Shown here piece after piece: positions 1 to 9,146 of a stretch of DNA of 64,000 nt (its first letter is position 1; the number at the start of each line of letters is the position of its first letter). Made by a program: the position numbers and the translations under genes. This DNA is from Microbacterium yannicii PS01 (lineage in GTDB: Bacteria > Actinomycetota > Actinomycetes > Actinomycetales > Microbacteriaceae), in the NCBI RefSeq assembly GCF_000304335.1, contig NZ_CAJF01000003.1:124001-188000 (forward strand), read 5' to 3'. The notes beneath the pieces are model-generated. The model did no database searches. It was not told the origin of the DNA and worked only from the letters and a program-made list of their open reading frames with translations.

Positions 1-40
1 CGTCCGAAGTGCCTCGAATGACGCCGCTCGGCGCTCCGAG

Positions 41-2122
41 TCAGGCGTGACCGGCGCGCTCCATCGCCCGCAGCTCCTTCTTCAGGTCTTGGACCTCGTC
101 GCGCAGGCGCGCCGCCAGTTCGAACTTGAGCTCTCCGGCGGCGGAGAGCATCTGGGTGCTGAGATCGGCGATCGTCGCCTCGAGCTGCTCGGCCCCCTCC
201 GCTGCGATCCCCTCCCGGCGCAGCTGAGGAGTCGGAGACTTGCCCTTGCCCGACTTGGTCTTGGCGGCCGCCTTGCCCCGCAGCATCCGATCGGTGTCGG
301 AGGCCTCGCGCGCGAGCACCTCGGTGATGTCGGCGATCCGCTTGCGCAGCGGCTGCGGATCGATGCCGTGGGCCGTGTTGTACGCGACCTGCTTCTCGCG
401 ACGGCGATCGGTCTCTTCGATGGCGTTGCGCATGGAGTCCGTCATCGTGTCGGCGTACATGTGGACCTGCCCCGAGACGTTGCGCGCCGCGCGGCCGATC
501 GTCTGGATGAGCGAGGTCCCGCTGCGCAGGAATCCCTCTTTGTCGGCATCCAGGATCGACACGAGCGAGACTTCCGGCAGGTCCAGCCCTTCGCGGAGCA
601 GGTTGATGCCCACCAGCACGTCGTACACGCCCGCGCGCAGCTCGCTCAGCAGCTCGACACGGCGAAGGGTGTCGACGTCGGAGTGCAGGTAGCGCACCCG
701 CACGCCGTGCTCCCCGAGGAAGTCGGTGAGCTCCTCGGCCATCTTCTTGGTGAGCGTCGTGACGAGCACGCGCTCGTCACGTTCGACGCGGACGCGGATC
801 TCTTCCAGCAGGTCGTCGATCTGACCCTTGGACGGCTTGACGATGATCTCGGGATCGACCAGGCCGGTCGGGCGGATGATCTGCTCGACGACGCCGTCGG
901 CGACGCCCATCTCGTAGCGTCCCGGCGTTGCGGACAGGTAGACCGTCTGGCCCACGCGCGCCTTGAACTCGTCCCACCGCAGGGGTCGGTTGTCCATTGC
1001 GCTCGGAAGCCGGAAGCCGTGCTCCACGAGGGTGCGCTTGCGGGAGGCATCGCCCTCGTACATCGCCCCGATCTGCGGAACCGCGACGTGCGACTCGTCG
1101 ATCACCATGAGGAAGTCGTCGGGGAAGAAGTCCAGCAGGGTGTGCGGGGGCTCCCCGGGCATCCGGCCGTCCAGGTGGCGTGAGTAGTTCTCGATCCCGG
1201 AGCAGAAGCCCAGCTGCTGCAGCATCTCGAGGTCGAACGTCGTGCGCATGCGCAGGCGCTGCGCCTCGAGCAGCTTGTTCTGCGACTCCAGCTCTTTCAG
1301 TCGGTGCTCCAGCTCGTGCTCGATCGTGCCGATCGCCCGCTGCACGGTCTCGGTGCCGGCGACGTAGTGCGACGCGGGGAAGATGGGGACCGACTCCATG
1401 CGCTGCACCACATCGCCCGTGAGCGGGTGCAGCATGTACAGCGCCTCGATCTCGTCGCCGAACATCTCGATGCGGATGGCGTACTCCTCGTAGACCGGGA
1501 TGATCTCGATGGTGTCGCCGCGCACGCGGAAGTTGCCGCGGGAGAAGTCCACGTCGTTGCGGTTGTACTGCATGGCGATGAACTTGCGGATCAGCGCGTC
1601 GCGCGAGTAGACCTCGCCGACCTGCAGCGCCACCATCGCCCGCATGTACTCCTCTGGGGCGCCGAGGCCGTAGATGCACGAGACGGTGCTCACCACGATG
1701 ACGTCGCGCCTCGAGAGCAGCGAGTTCGTGGTGGAGTGGCGCAGCCGCTCGACCTCGGCGTTGATCGACGAGTCCTTCTCGATGAACGTATCGGTCTGCG
1801 GCACGTAGGCCTCGGGCTGGTAGTAGTCGTAGTAGCTGACGAAGTACTCGACGGCGTTGTGCGGCATCAGCTCGCGGAACTCGTTGGCCAGCTGCGCCGC
1901 CAGGGTCTTGTTGTGCGCCAGGACGAGAGTGGGGCGCTGGACCGCCTCGACGAGCCAGGCCGTCGTGGCGGACTTTCCGGTGCCCGTCGCGCCGAGCAGG
2001 ACGACATCGGTCTCGCCGGCGTTGATGCGCGCGGCGAGCTCGGCGATCGCCTGCGGCTGGTCGCCGGAGGGCTCATAGTCGCTGACGACCTCGAAGGGCC
2101 GCACGGATCGAGTGGTCTGCAC
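41..2122 (-). CDS. uvrB: Excinuclease ABC subunit B (UvrB)
   Basis: DNA damage-recognition helicase of nucleotide excision repair; it is loaded by UvrA and recruits UvrC to make the incisions. The 693-residue length is normal for the family. Visible are the Walker A loop GATGTGKS (residues 44-51), the beta-hairpin region with [10 protein letters not shown] and [12 protein letters not shown], the helicase motif VIDESH, and a C-terminal UVR helical motif rich in Glu/Leu/Lys (about residues 645-685). The start is GTG at 2122, giving [11 protein letters not shown] small hairpin lies just past the stop (27-40). It is transcribed singly, away from the window edge. Function is secure from the family. 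Confidence 0.97.
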   Translation of the reverse strand: MQTTRSVRPFEVVSDYEPSGDQPQAIAELAARINAGETDVVLLGATGTGKSATTAWLVEAVQRPTLVLAHNKTLAAQLANEFRELMPHNAVEYFVSYYDYYQPEAYVPQTDTFIEKDSSINAEVERLRHSTTNSLLSRRDVIVVSTVSCIYGLGAPEEYMRAMVALQVGEVYSRDALIRKFIAMQYNRNDVDFSRGNFRVRGDTIEIIPVYEEYAIRIEMFGDEIEALYMLHPLTGDVVQRMESVPIFPASHYVAGTETVQRAIGTIEHELEHRLKELESQNKLLEAQRLRMRTTFDLEMLQQLGFCSGIENYSRHLDGRMPGEPPHTLLDFFPDDFLMVIDESHVAVPQIGAMYEGDASRKRTLVEHGFRLPSAMDNRPLRWDEFKARVGQTVYLSATPGRYEMGVADGVVEQIIRPTGLVDPEIIVKPSKGQIDDLLEEIRVRVERDERVLVTTLTKKMAEELTDFLGEHGVRVRYLHSDVDTLRRVELLSELRAGVYDVLVGINLLREGLDLPEVSLVSILDADKEGFLRSGTSLIQTIGRAARNVSGQVHMYADTMTDSMRNAIEETDRRREKQVAYNTAHGIDPQPLRKRIADITEVLAREASDTDRMLRGKAAAKTKSGKGKSPTPQLRREGIAAEGAEQLEATIADLSTQMLSAAGELKFELAARLRDEVQDLKKELRAMERAGHA

Positions 2123-2185
2123 GGATCAAGCGTAGGCGCCGGGTCCGACACGGGATCCGTGTTCGCGAAGGGCGGATGCCGCGGC

Positions 2186-2872
2186 TCAGCCGAACCCGCC
2201 ACCGCCGCCGTCGAACCCGCCACCGCCGAAGCCGCCGCCGTCGAACCCGCCGCTGAAGCCGCCGCCGTCCACGCCGCCGCCGAAATCACCGCCGCCGCCG
2301 CCGAACCCACCGCCGTCGAGGCCCCCGGCACCGGGATCGTACGTCTCGCCCACCCAACCCGGCTCCGCGCCGAGGTGCAGGGACCCGGCGCCGACGGTGT
2401 AGTAGCTCATCACGGCGCTCGAGACCAGGACGTTGTTGGCGACCAGGAGCATGACGCCACTCGTGGCGAGCATCCCCCGCACGTCGACTTCGTCACGCCG
2501 GTCGTGCTGCGCATCCGGGTCGCCTGCGGTCGGTCGCACCGCCGTCGCAGTGGCGACGCCGGTCGCGGCATCCGCTCCCCCGCCGGCCGCGCGACGTGCG
2601 CGATGCTCCTCCGCCCGGCGCACCAGCTTCGCGAGCACGGTCGGGTCGTCCGAGGCGGCATCGCGCTCGGAGTCCGCCATGAACGGCCGCAGCTGCTCGA
2701 ACATCTCGCGCCGTCGCTCGGGAGAGAGATCCTTGAAGGCGGTCGCGTGGGCGCTTTCGATGACCGACGCGGGAAGGGTGTTGAGGAGGTAGATGTAGCG
2801 CGAGATGCGCTCCTCGTCCGTGAGCGCCTGGTACGGCGCCTTGCGCCGCCGGAACCTCGAGAACACGCCCAT
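2186..2872 (-). CDS. Membrane protein with glycine-rich C-terminal tail, paralogue of the 7687-8379 gene
   Basis: Function unknown. The 228-residue protein begins MGVFSRFRRRK, has a soluble helical region (about residues 18-65, ERISRYIYLLNTLP), a single hydrophobic segment (about 134-155) and a tail (180-228) that is mostly Gly with Phe and Asp. The start at 2872 follows a strong GGAGG ribosome binding site; an in-frame upstream ATG at 2989 lies inside coaE and is not credible. The helical region matches that of the protein at 7687-8379 (RYxYLLxTxP, then HAxAFxxLxxxxR), so the two are paralogues. It lies 25 bases downstream of coaE and may share its transcript. The tail resembles low-complexity surface or assembly domains, but no role can be assigned. 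Confidence 0.85.
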   Translation of the reverse strand: MGVFSRFRRRKAPYQALTDEERISRYIYLLNTLPASVIESAHATAFKDLSPERRREMFEQLRPFMADSERDAASDDPTVLAKLVRRAEEHRARRAAGGGADAATGVATATAVRPTAGDPDAQHDRRDEVDVRGMLATSGVMLLVANNVLVSSAVMSYYTVGAGSLHLGAEPGWVGETYDPGAGGLDGGGFGGGGGDFGGGVDGGGFSGGFDGGGFGGGGFDGGGGGFG

Positions 2873-2897
2873 GTGGCACCTCCGTCTTGACGACAGA

Positions 2898-3536
2898 TTA
2901 CGCCTTGCGAGGCTCCCGCGACACGGCCCGCCGGGAGAGATGGGCATCGAGATCCGTCCACAGCGCGTCGACCTGACGAAGCGTGTCATCCAGGCTCCCG
3001 GCTGTGTCGATCACCACGTCAGCGACCGCCAGCCGAGCGGCGTCCGGCACCTGCGAGGCGAGGCGGGCGGACGCCTCCTGCTCGCTCATCCCCCGCAGCT
3101 CGACCAGACGGCGCCGTCGGATGTCGGCGGGAGCGTGCGCGACGACGATGAGCTCCCACGGGTCGCTCACGCGCGCCTCCACGAGCAGCGGCACGTCGTA
3201 CACGACGACCGCGGCGGGGTCGACCGTGAACGCCTCGGCGAACCGCCGCGCCGACTCGGCGCGCACCGCAGGATGGACGATCGCGTTCAGGCGCGCCACC
3301 GCGTCCGCGTCGCCGAAGACCGCAGCGCCCAGGGTCCCGCGGTCGAGCGAGCCGTCGGGGCGCAGCATCCCCTCGCCGAATTCCGCGGCGATGGCCGCAA
3401 GGACGGGTGAACCGGGCTGCTGCACCTCACGGACCAGCTGGTCGGCGTCGACGACGACGGCGCCGTGCTCGGCGAGCCGTCGGGCGATGGTGGACTTTCC
3501 GGAGGCGATGCCGCCGGTGAGCGCGACGAGAGGCAT
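2898..3536 (-). CDS. coaE: Dephospho-CoA kinase
   Basis: Catalyses the last step of coenzyme A synthesis, ATP-dependent phosphorylation of the 3'-hydroxyl of dephospho-CoA. The 212-residue product has the P-loop GGIASGKS at residues 8-15, the lid-type region VHPAVR, and DVPLLVEA, a family hallmark. The reading frame stays open far upstream (to 4253), but homology begins at MPLVALTGG, so ATG at 3536 is chosen. It reads away from the response regulator gene across a long structured intergenic region, and adjacency to uvrB is common in actinobacteria. Confidence 0.95.
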   Translation of the reverse strand: MPLVALTGGIASGKSTIARRLAEHGAVVVDADQLVREVQQPGSPVLAAIAAEFGEGMLRPDGSLDRGTLGAAVFGDADAVARLNAIVHPAVRAESARRFAEAFTVDPAAVVVYDVPLLVEARVSDPWELIVVAHAPADIRRRRLVELRGMSEQEASARLASQVPDAARLAVADVVIDTAGSLDDTLRQVDALWTDLDAHLSRRAVSREPRKA

Positions 3537-3999
3537 GACTCGAGGATGCCACGGCCGACACCACGACGGCGCAGGCAACCTTCGGCTCTTCCTGAGGAGC
3601 GCTTGAGGTGCCGCTGAGGACGCGCGAGTAACTTCGGTGTCACCCGAAGGACAGGCTCGCAGTGCGAACCAGGGGACGGTGCGGCACGATCGCCGGAGGT
3701 GACGAAGTGACATCCGGCGAATGTCCGCCCGAACGCATGAGGCACGCCCCACGTGGGCGCGCTGGGGACTGTTACGGGCACGGTGGAGCGGCGATCGTGG
3801 GGGCGATCGCCACTCCAGCCCGTGCCGCGGGTTCGCGCGCGGGGCGGGGCGTGGGGAAATCCCCCGCCCCTCGCGCGTCCCGGAGCGCGGCGAAATGCTG
3901 ACGCCCGACGCCACCGGCCCGTTTCGATCCGTGTTCTGGGATATCCTGACCGACGTCCCGGAGGCGGCGATCGACTCGTCCGCCCCAGAAGGTGCATCG
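3537..3999. other. Gene-free divergent region with several strong inverted repeats
   Basis: This 463-base stretch separates coaE (-) from the response regulator gene (+). I see no convincing gene in it. It holds four inverted repeats: CTTCGG/CCGAAG at 3632-3649; CGCCGGA/TCCGGCG at 3691-3719, whose loop contains GTGAC twice; a long near-perfect pair at 3777-3797 and 3804-3826 with a 6-base loop; and a pair at 3834-3849 and 3862-3877 (CGCGCG plus GGGGCGGGG and its complement, one mismatch). None is followed by a clear T-run. The layout fits a structured 5' leader or small RNA, or divergent operators. I could not match it to a named riboswitch class. Confidence 0.6.
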
Positions 4000-4749
4000 G
4001 TGGAACAAGCGCGCGTCGCCGTCGTGATCGAGGACGAGCAGGATATCCGCTCGCTCCTTGCCGCAGTGCTGTCCCAGGCAGGCTTCGAGGTGCACGGCGC
4101 CCCGGATGGCATGACCGGGATCGACCTGGTCCGCGAGCACCGTCCGCTCGTGACCACCCTCGACGTCAACATGCCGGGGATGGACGGGTTCGAGACGGCG
4201 AAGCGCATCCGCGCGATCAGCTCGACGTACATCGTCATGCTGACGGCGCGCACCGAGGAGATCGACGCGCTGCAGGGGCTCGAGGCCGGCGCCGACGACT
4301 ACGTCGCCAAGCCGTTCCGGCCCCGTGAACTCCGCGCTCGCATCGACGCGATGCTCCGTCGCCCGAGGCACGTCGCCTCATCGCCCGCGGTCGGGCCTTC
4401 TGACGCGGGCGAGACCGCACCGGAGGAGGCCTGGCGCGAGCATCACGGCCTCCGGCTGAACGCTCAGACGCGGATCGTGACCGTGGACGGCGCCGACGTC
4501 GAGCTGACGCGCAGCGAGTTCGACATCCTCGCCGATCTGCTGGCCGGCGGCCGGCGAGTGCGCGGCAAGTCCGACCTTGCTCTCATGCTGCGAAGCGATC
4601 AGCCCGCCGGTGTGGACTTCGTCAGCGACAGCGACGCCCGGGCGATCGAGGTCCATGTGGCCAACCTGCGCCGCAAACTCGGCGAGTCCCCCGCCCAGCC
4701 GCGGTGGATCGAGACGGTCCGGGGGGTGGGGTACCGCCTCACTGCGTGA
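4000..4749 (+). CDS. Two-component response regulator, OmpR/PhoB type
   Basis: DNA-binding output protein of a two-component system. The receiver domain (residues 6-120) has the acidic pair E11/D12, phospho-acceptor D55 in LDVNMPG, T82 in MLTA and K104 in AKPF. A winged-helix OmpR-type domain follows (about 150-249), ending in RGVGYRL. GTG at 4000 is preferred because AGAAGG precedes it by 8 bases and the receiver begins almost at once; ATG at 3895 would add 35 unconserved residues. Its 3' end overlaps the convergent 4739-5926 gene by 11 bases. The histidine kinase at 5923-7596 is the obvious candidate partner, although on the opposite strand. Target genes are unknown. Confidence 0.92.
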   Translation: MEQARVAVVIEDEQDIRSLLAAVLSQAGFEVHGAPDGMTGIDLVREHRPLVTTLDVNMPGMDGFETAKRIRAISSTYIVMLTARTEEIDALQGLEAGADDYVAKPFRPRELRARIDAMLRRPRHVASSPAVGPSDAGETAPEEAWREHHGLRLNAQTRIVTVDGADVELTRSEFDILADLLAGGRRVRGKSDLALMLRSDQPAGVDFVSDSDARAIEVHVANLRRKLGESPAQPRWIETVRGVGYRLTA

Positions 4750-5926
4750 CCGGCGCACCGCCGTCGGCGTCCCCGATCAGCACGGACGATTCGATGCTCG
4801 TCGCGGCCCGGCTGGCCGCCTCACGGGCCACCCGGATGAGATTCTCCGGCTCGCCGCCGACGCTGTCGGACAGGGCGATGCCGATGCCGACGACCGGGAT
4901 CACGCCGCCGCCCACACGCCCGAGGTCGTCGAACACCCCACGGTAGATCGCTCCCGCCTGCCGACGCGCCTCCTGGGACGAGGGCACCGCGAGTGCCACG
5001 AGGAGGCCGGTCGCGCCGTCCTCGGCGACCATCGCGTTCGCGGGTGCATGCTTGCGCACACTCGCCCGCCACGTCTCGCCCACGGCACCGCCGACCTCGC
5101 TCCCGAACGCGCTGAAGATCTGCTCGAGATCGTCGATGCGCACCGACGTCACGGCCACCGGCTCCCCACGCACCGCCGCCCGGCCGCAGAGCTCGCCGAG
5201 GTTGCGGACGAATGCCGCATGCGGCTCGATCCCGCCGATCGCGCGGTGCTCCCCGGCCGGAGGCAGGTACCCGCGCATCGGGGCACGCGATGCACGGAGC
5301 ACCGAGGTCACGACCACGGCGACGATGGTGAGCGTCACCGTGAGGAAGCTCAGGCCGAGCGTGCCGAACCCGGTCTGGAAGAGGGCGGTCTCGGGGCCCG
5401 CGACGATGAAGACCGTCGTGCGGGCCACGTAGTACAGCGACTGGAACGCCAGCACGGCGCCGAGCACCCACGCCGAGCGCGAGCGGCGCAGCGCACCGCG
5501 GAAGCACTCCACGGCGCCCGCCCCGGCGAACACCACGAGCGCGCCGAACATCCACAGCGCGCCCGCCCAGTCTCCGCCGGCGTCGCCCTCGACGGCGACC
5601 GAGAGGCCCGCAGCTGCCACGGCGACGGCTACCACCACCGCCGCCCACATCATCCGTCGTCCGTTGAATCGACGGCATCCCAGCCACATGAATCCGGTGC
5701 CGGCCACGAAGGCGGCGTTGCCCACGGCGATCGGCCACCAGACGCCGTCCGATTGCGCCCAGACCGCGTAGGCGAGGGTGGTGAGCATGGCCGCGAGGAA
5801 GCCGACCGACCAGATGCGCCCTGCCCCTTCGTCGCGCCGCAGGAAGGTCTCGAGGATGAACAGGATGCCGCTGACGTTCACGACGAGCGCCGTGATCACC
5901 ACCACGCTGGAAAGGTGAAGACTCAT
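4739..5926 (-). CDS. Membrane protein with degenerate GGDEF-like domain
   Basis: The 395-residue protein has about seven hydrophobic segments in residues 5-210, then a cytoplasmic domain (about 232-388) that follows the GGDEF fold pattern: VRIDDLEQIFSAFGSEVGG resembles the metal and substrate-binding helix region of diguanylate cyclases. Where the catalytic loop should be, it reads AEDGATGLL, so the signature is lost and cyclase activity is unlikely. It may bind nucleotide or act as a signalling partner (inference). Its ATG overlaps the stop of the upstream histidine kinase gene as ATGA, so the two are translationally coupled. Its end overlaps the convergent response regulator gene. Confidence 0.8.
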   Translation of the reverse strand: MSLHLSSVVVITALVVNVSGILFILETFLRRDEGAGRIWSVGFLAAMLTTLAYAVWAQSDGVWWPIAVGNAAFVAGTGFMWLGCRRFNGRRMMWAAVVVAVAVAAAGLSVAVEGDAGGDWAGALWMFGALVVFAGAGAVECFRGALRRSRSAWVLGAVLAFQSLYYVARTTVFIVAGPETALFQTGFGTLGLSFLTVTLTIVAVVVTSVLRASRAPMRGYLPPAGEHRAIGGIEPHAAFVRNLGELCGRAAVRGEPVAVTSVRIDDLEQIFSAFGSEVGGAVGETWRASVRKHAPANAMVAEDGATGLLVALAVPSSQEARRQAGAIYRGVFDDLGRVGGGVIPVVGIGIALSDSVGGEPENLIRVAREAASRAATSIESSVLIGDADGGAPVTQ

Positions 5927-7596
5927 GCCGTGCTCCCTTCCGCGGTCATCGCGGGCAGCTTGACGATGAAGGTCGACCCGGCACCCGGCGTGCTGCGCAG
6001 AGCGATCTCGCCACCGTGGGCGCGCACGATGTCGCGCGCGATCGCCAATCCCAGTCCCGTGCCCGCCCGCCGCGCAGCGCCCGCCTTGTAGTACCGGTGG
6101 AAGAGCCGCGAGCGGTCGGACTCGGAGATCCCGATCCCGGTGTCGCGGACGAGGATCCAGCTCGACGTGCCGTCGGTCGTGGTGCCGACGAACACGGTTC
6201 CCCCGTCGCGGTTGTAGTCGATCGCGTTGGACACCAGATTGTCGATGACCTGTCGCAGGCGCAGCGGGTCCGCCCACACCGGCGCCAGCTCGAGCCCCGT
6301 GGTGTCGATGGTGATGGCGCGCGTGGCTGCGCGCGGCAGAGCCGCCTCGGCCGCCGCGCGGGCGAGATCCTGTGCGTCGAGACGCTGTGGTGCGAGGGAT
6401 GCCTCGACCGCCGACGGCGACGAGCTGGAGGCGGCCAGGATCTCGGCCACGATGCGGAGAAGCCGCTCGGCGTTCCGCTCCGCGATGTCGAGGTTCGCCC
6501 GCACCGGTTCGGGAAGGTCCGGATCCTCGATGGCGAGGTCGAGGTACCCGAGGATCGATGTGAGCGGTGTCCGCAGCTCGTGGGAGACGGAGGCCACCAG
6601 CTCGTCGCGCGCGCGCAGCGCGTTGAGCTCCGCCGTGACGTCACGCGAGACGACCACGGCTCCGGCGTCGGCGCCGTCGGAGTCGGCAAGGCGGCGGGCC
6701 GTGATCGTGAGGGCACGCCGGCTGCTCGAATCGGAACCGAACCACACCACCTGATCGTCGAAGGACTCGCCCCGGCGCACGCGCTCGATCGGAAGCTCGT
6801 CGGCGGGAAGAGGCGTCACGGCGTCGTCCCGGAACGCGCGCACGCCCGCATCGCCGACATCCAGTCCTTGCAGACGCCCGTGTGCGTCGTTGGTCACCGC
6901 TGCCCGTCCCGCCGCGTCCAGCCGGACGACGCCGAAGTCCACCGCGTCGAGCACCTCGAGGACGACCTGCTCCTGGCGGCGCGTGCGGGCGAGGACGCTG
7001 CGCAGCAGCTGGGACTGCTTGGCCAGAAGAGTGCGCTGCGCCTCCGCCCGTCGGGTGCCGAGGTGGCTCGTCACCGCCACGGCCAGCAGCACGAGCGGAA
7101 GCAGGAACGTACGATAGGCCGGTTCTGCGCCGGTCACGCTCGTCAGGAGGGCGACGGCGCCCAGGATTCCCGCGGCCACTCCGCACAGGCCGAGCAGCCC
7201 GAAGGCTCCGGCAAGCCATGTCGTGGGGAAGATCCACAGCAGTCCGAGGGCCGAATCGGGGGCGGCGAGCTGCATCGCGGTGATGGCGAGGAAGTCGACG
7301 GCCGGCACCACGGCGACCCAGCCGTACGGGAGCCGGTTCCAGGGCACGATGAGCGTCGCGCCGGTCGTCACGATGATCACGACGACACCCGCGAAGAACA
7401 GCATCGCGTCACCCGGAAACCGCCCCAGGGCGACGAACGTGCCGAGCGCGAAGACGACTGCCGCGAGGAGCAGCTGATTCAGCGTCGCGGTGCGATCGCG
7501 CGCCCGGTCCGCCACCTCGGGATCCTGCGACGGCGCGGGTCGCCCCGCGGAGCGCCCTCGGCTCGCGCCGGCGCGGCCGGGCGTCGCGGTGGTCAT
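5923..7596 (-). CDS. Sensor histidine kinase, membrane-bound, with PAS-like domain
   Basis: Autophosphorylating sensor of 557 residues. Order: a charged N-terminal stretch (1-38); five or six membrane segments (about 41-178); a short coiled-coil linker; a PAS-like region (about 211-325); a HisKA helix with the phospho-accepting His at about 339 in SVSHELRTPL; and an ATPase domain with N box (N457 in DNLVSNAIDY), G1 (DTGIGI, 485-490) and G2 (GTGLGL, 512-517). All kinase motifs are intact. It forms a two-gene unit with the degenerate GGDEF-like protein (4-base overlap) and probably pairs with the convergent response regulator at 4000-4749. The signal sensed is unknown. Confidence 0.93.
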   Translation of the reverse strand: MTTATPGRAGASRGRSAGRPAPSQDPEVADRARDRTATLNQLLLAAVVFALGTFVALGRFPGDAMLFFAGVVVIIVTTGATLIVPWNRLPYGWVAVVPAVDFLAITAMQLAAPDSALGLLWIFPTTWLAGAFGLLGLCGVAAGILGAVALLTSVTGAEPAYRTFLLPLVLLAVAVTSHLGTRRAEAQRTLLAKQSQLLRSVLARTRRQEQVVLEVLDAVDFGVVRLDAAGRAAVTNDAHGRLQGLDVGDAGVRAFRDDAVTPLPADELPIERVRRGESFDDQVVWFGSDSSSRRALTITARRLADSDGADAGAVVVSRDVTAELNALRARDELVASVSHELRTPLTSILGYLDLAIEDPDLPEPVRANLDIAERNAERLLRIVAEILAASSSSPSAVEASLAPQRLDAQDLARAAAEAALPRAATRAITIDTTGLELAPVWADPLRLRQVIDNLVSNAIDYNRDGGTVFVGTTTDGTSSWILVRDTGIGISESDRSRLFHRYYKAGAARRAGTGLGLAIARDIVRAHGGEIALRSTPGAGSTFIVKLPAMTAEGSTA

Positions 7597-7686
7597 ACCG
7601 CGACGGTAACGGATGCCGGGGCGTGCACGTCGAGGGCGCGCGACCGTTGCCGCGGGGAGCGGCGATGCGGGATGCCGTGGCGGCGC

Positions 7687-8379
7687 TCAGAACCCCATGT
7701 CGCCGAAGTCGCCGAAGCCGCCCGCGTCGCCCGAGGCCGCGTCGCCGCCCCAACCCGAGCCGGGATCGCCCCATCCGCCTCCGCCGTCGGCGGCGGCATC
7801 GGATGCCGCTCCGCCGCCGGACTCCCCCGCGCCGGCGTCTTCTGCTGCGGCCTCGCTCGAGCCGTCGGCTCCCTGCTCGGACGCGAAGGCGGGGCCGATG
7901 AACGAGCTCACCAGCGCCGACCCGATCACGTAGCCGACGACGGTGCCGAGGATCGACGAGCCGACCATCGAGCCGAATGACGGACCCTGGCGCTGCGGCC
8001 CCATCGTGCGCTCCATGAACCCCGGGTTCATGTACTCGGCGCGTGTCGCCGCCCGTGCCAGGGACCGCGGGTCGCTTGCCCGCGGCTGCTCCGAGGGCGG
8101 GAGACCGGCGGAGATGTCGGCGAGGACCTGCTGGCGCTGCGGCTCGGTCAGCTTGCCGAACGCCTCGGCATGCACCTGCTCGATCGTCTCGGGCGGCGCC
8201 GTGCGGAGCAGGTACCGGTAACGCTCGATCGCCCGTTCGTCCTCGCTCGGGGGCGGCTGGTTCGAGGGCGCGCCGTAGCCGCCGTCGTCCGGCTGCCCGG
8301 GGTACCTGTTCGAGGGGACGGGCGGTGCCTGACGGGCGGTGTCGTCGCCGCCGCCGAAGAGCCGGTCGAGGAATCCCAT
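7687..8379 (-). CDS. Membrane protein with Gly/Asp-rich tail, paralogue of the 2186-2872 gene
   Basis: Function unknown; 230 residues. It begins MGFLDRLFGGGDD, has a Pro-rich linker, a helical region (about 48-92, ERYRYLLRTAPPETIEQVHAE), a hydrophobic Gly-zipper-like segment (about 136-165) and a tail rich in Gly, Asp, Ala and Ser ending GDFGDMGF. The helical region matches the protein at 2186-2872, and both start MG followed by an aromatic/hydrophobic residue and Arg, so they are diverged copies. It lies 90 bases downstream of the histidine kinase start region on the same strand. The start has a good upstream purine run (GGAGGACACC). Confidence 0.85.
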   Translation of the reverse strand: MGFLDRLFGGGDDTARQAPPVPSNRYPGQPDDGGYGAPSNQPPPSEDERAIERYRYLLRTAPPETIEQVHAEAFGKLTEPQRQQVLADISAGLPPSEQPRASDPRSLARAATRAEYMNPGFMERTMGPQRQGPSFGSMVGSSILGTVVGYVIGSALVSSFIGPAFASEQGADGSSEAAAEDAGAGESGGGAASDAAADGGGGWGDPGSGWGGDAASGDAGGFGDFGDMGF

Positions 8380-8466
8380 GGTGTCCTCCAGGGTGTCGGG
8401 CTGATCACGCTAGGCGCGCCAGCTTTGAACCTGCTGTGCACCAGCGGCTGTCGCCGGCGCCGTGGC

Positions 8467-9036
8467 TCACCCGCGGCGGGCGACCGCCTCGCTCACCCAT
8501 CGCGCGTGCAGGCTCCAGGGATCCTCGACACCGGCGGCGACCTCGGCGACGTGGGCCAGCAGACGGTCCGAGGCCTGGAACCATTCGGTCCGCGGGAAGC
8601 GCTCCGCGGCGAACTCCGCGTGACGGCGTCGCTCGAGCGCCCGGTCGCCACGCTCGAACGCCAGCAGCTCCTCGTGCCAGATGGCGGCGAGGCGCTGACG
8701 CGGATGAGCGGACGTCCCGATCTTCACTCGATCGGCGTAGCGGAGGTAGTACACGACATCGACGCGCGGCGGCGGCAGCTCGTCGTCCGGGATGTCGCCG
8801 TGCCGCCACTCGCACACCGCGCAGACCCACCCCGACGGAAGTCGCACGCCCAGGCGCGACCCGCACAGCACGCATGCGGACGGCAGGGCGTCGGTGATCC
8901 CGTACCGGGCGTCGCCCCACTCGGCTGCCAGGCTCAGATGCCCCTCGCAGAGCGGAATGGGTGCGTCCGCCGGGACGGGACCGCGGCATCCGTGGTCATC
9001 GACGAGGCAGCGCGACTGACGGTTCCGGGGCACCAC
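8467..9036 (-). CDS. GIY-YIG-like (T5orf172/MUG113-type) protein with two zinc-binding cysteine clusters
   Basis: The 189-residue protein has two putative zinc sites: C10, C17, C30 and H33, then C55, C58, C72 and C75 (CVLC and CAVC). The second half resembles the GIY-YIG superfamily branch seen in T5orf172/MUG113 proteins: VVYYLRY (94-100) followed by VKIGTS (104-109), an ALERRRHAEF helix and TEWF. These are nuclease folds, often of unknown target. Start is GTG at 9036, with a second GTG directly after it. It is not clearly linked to a mobile element here. Nuclease activity is inferred from fold signature only. Confidence 0.75.
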   Translation of the reverse strand: MVPRNRQSRCLVDDHGCRGPVPADAPIPLCEGHLSLAAEWGDARYGITDALPSACVLCGSRLGVRLPSGWVCAVCEWRHGDIPDDELPPPRVDVVYYLRYADRVKIGTSAHPRQRLAAIWHEELLAFERGDRALERRRHAEFAAERFPRTEWFQASDRLLAHVAEVAAGVEDPWSLHARWVSEAVARRG

Positions 9037-9075
9037 GCGAGACTACGCCGGGCCACCCCCACCGCCGCCGAACGG

Positions 9076-9120
9076 CGAAAGGCCGCCACGCACGGATCGC
9101 TCCGTGGTGACGGCCTTTCG
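9076..9120 (-). terminator. Hairpin terminator after rpsA
   Basis: Long inverted repeat: CGAAAGGCCG with its complement CGGCCTTTCG, and inner arms CCACGCACGGA / TCCGTGGTG around a TCGC loop. It starts 27 bases past the rpsA stop. No long T-run follows, but the stem is strong enough to act as a terminator in a G+C-rich actinobacterium. Confidence 0.7.
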
Positions 9121-9146
9121 GCTGCGTCGGTTCTACGACGTGTGGA

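Noticed and set aside
27..40. Hairpin CTCGG/CCGAG just past the uvrB stop as a terminator
   Set aside because: Only a 5-base stem with no T-run, too weak to call.
3640..3880. Known riboswitch class (cobalamin, c-di-AMP, SAM) or RNase P/tmRNA gene
   Set aside because: None of the conserved core words I know for these classes could be placed consistently in the region.
3537..4253. Longer coaE start up to 4253
   Set aside because: The added residues have no similarity to the family, and the P-loop should begin about residue 8.
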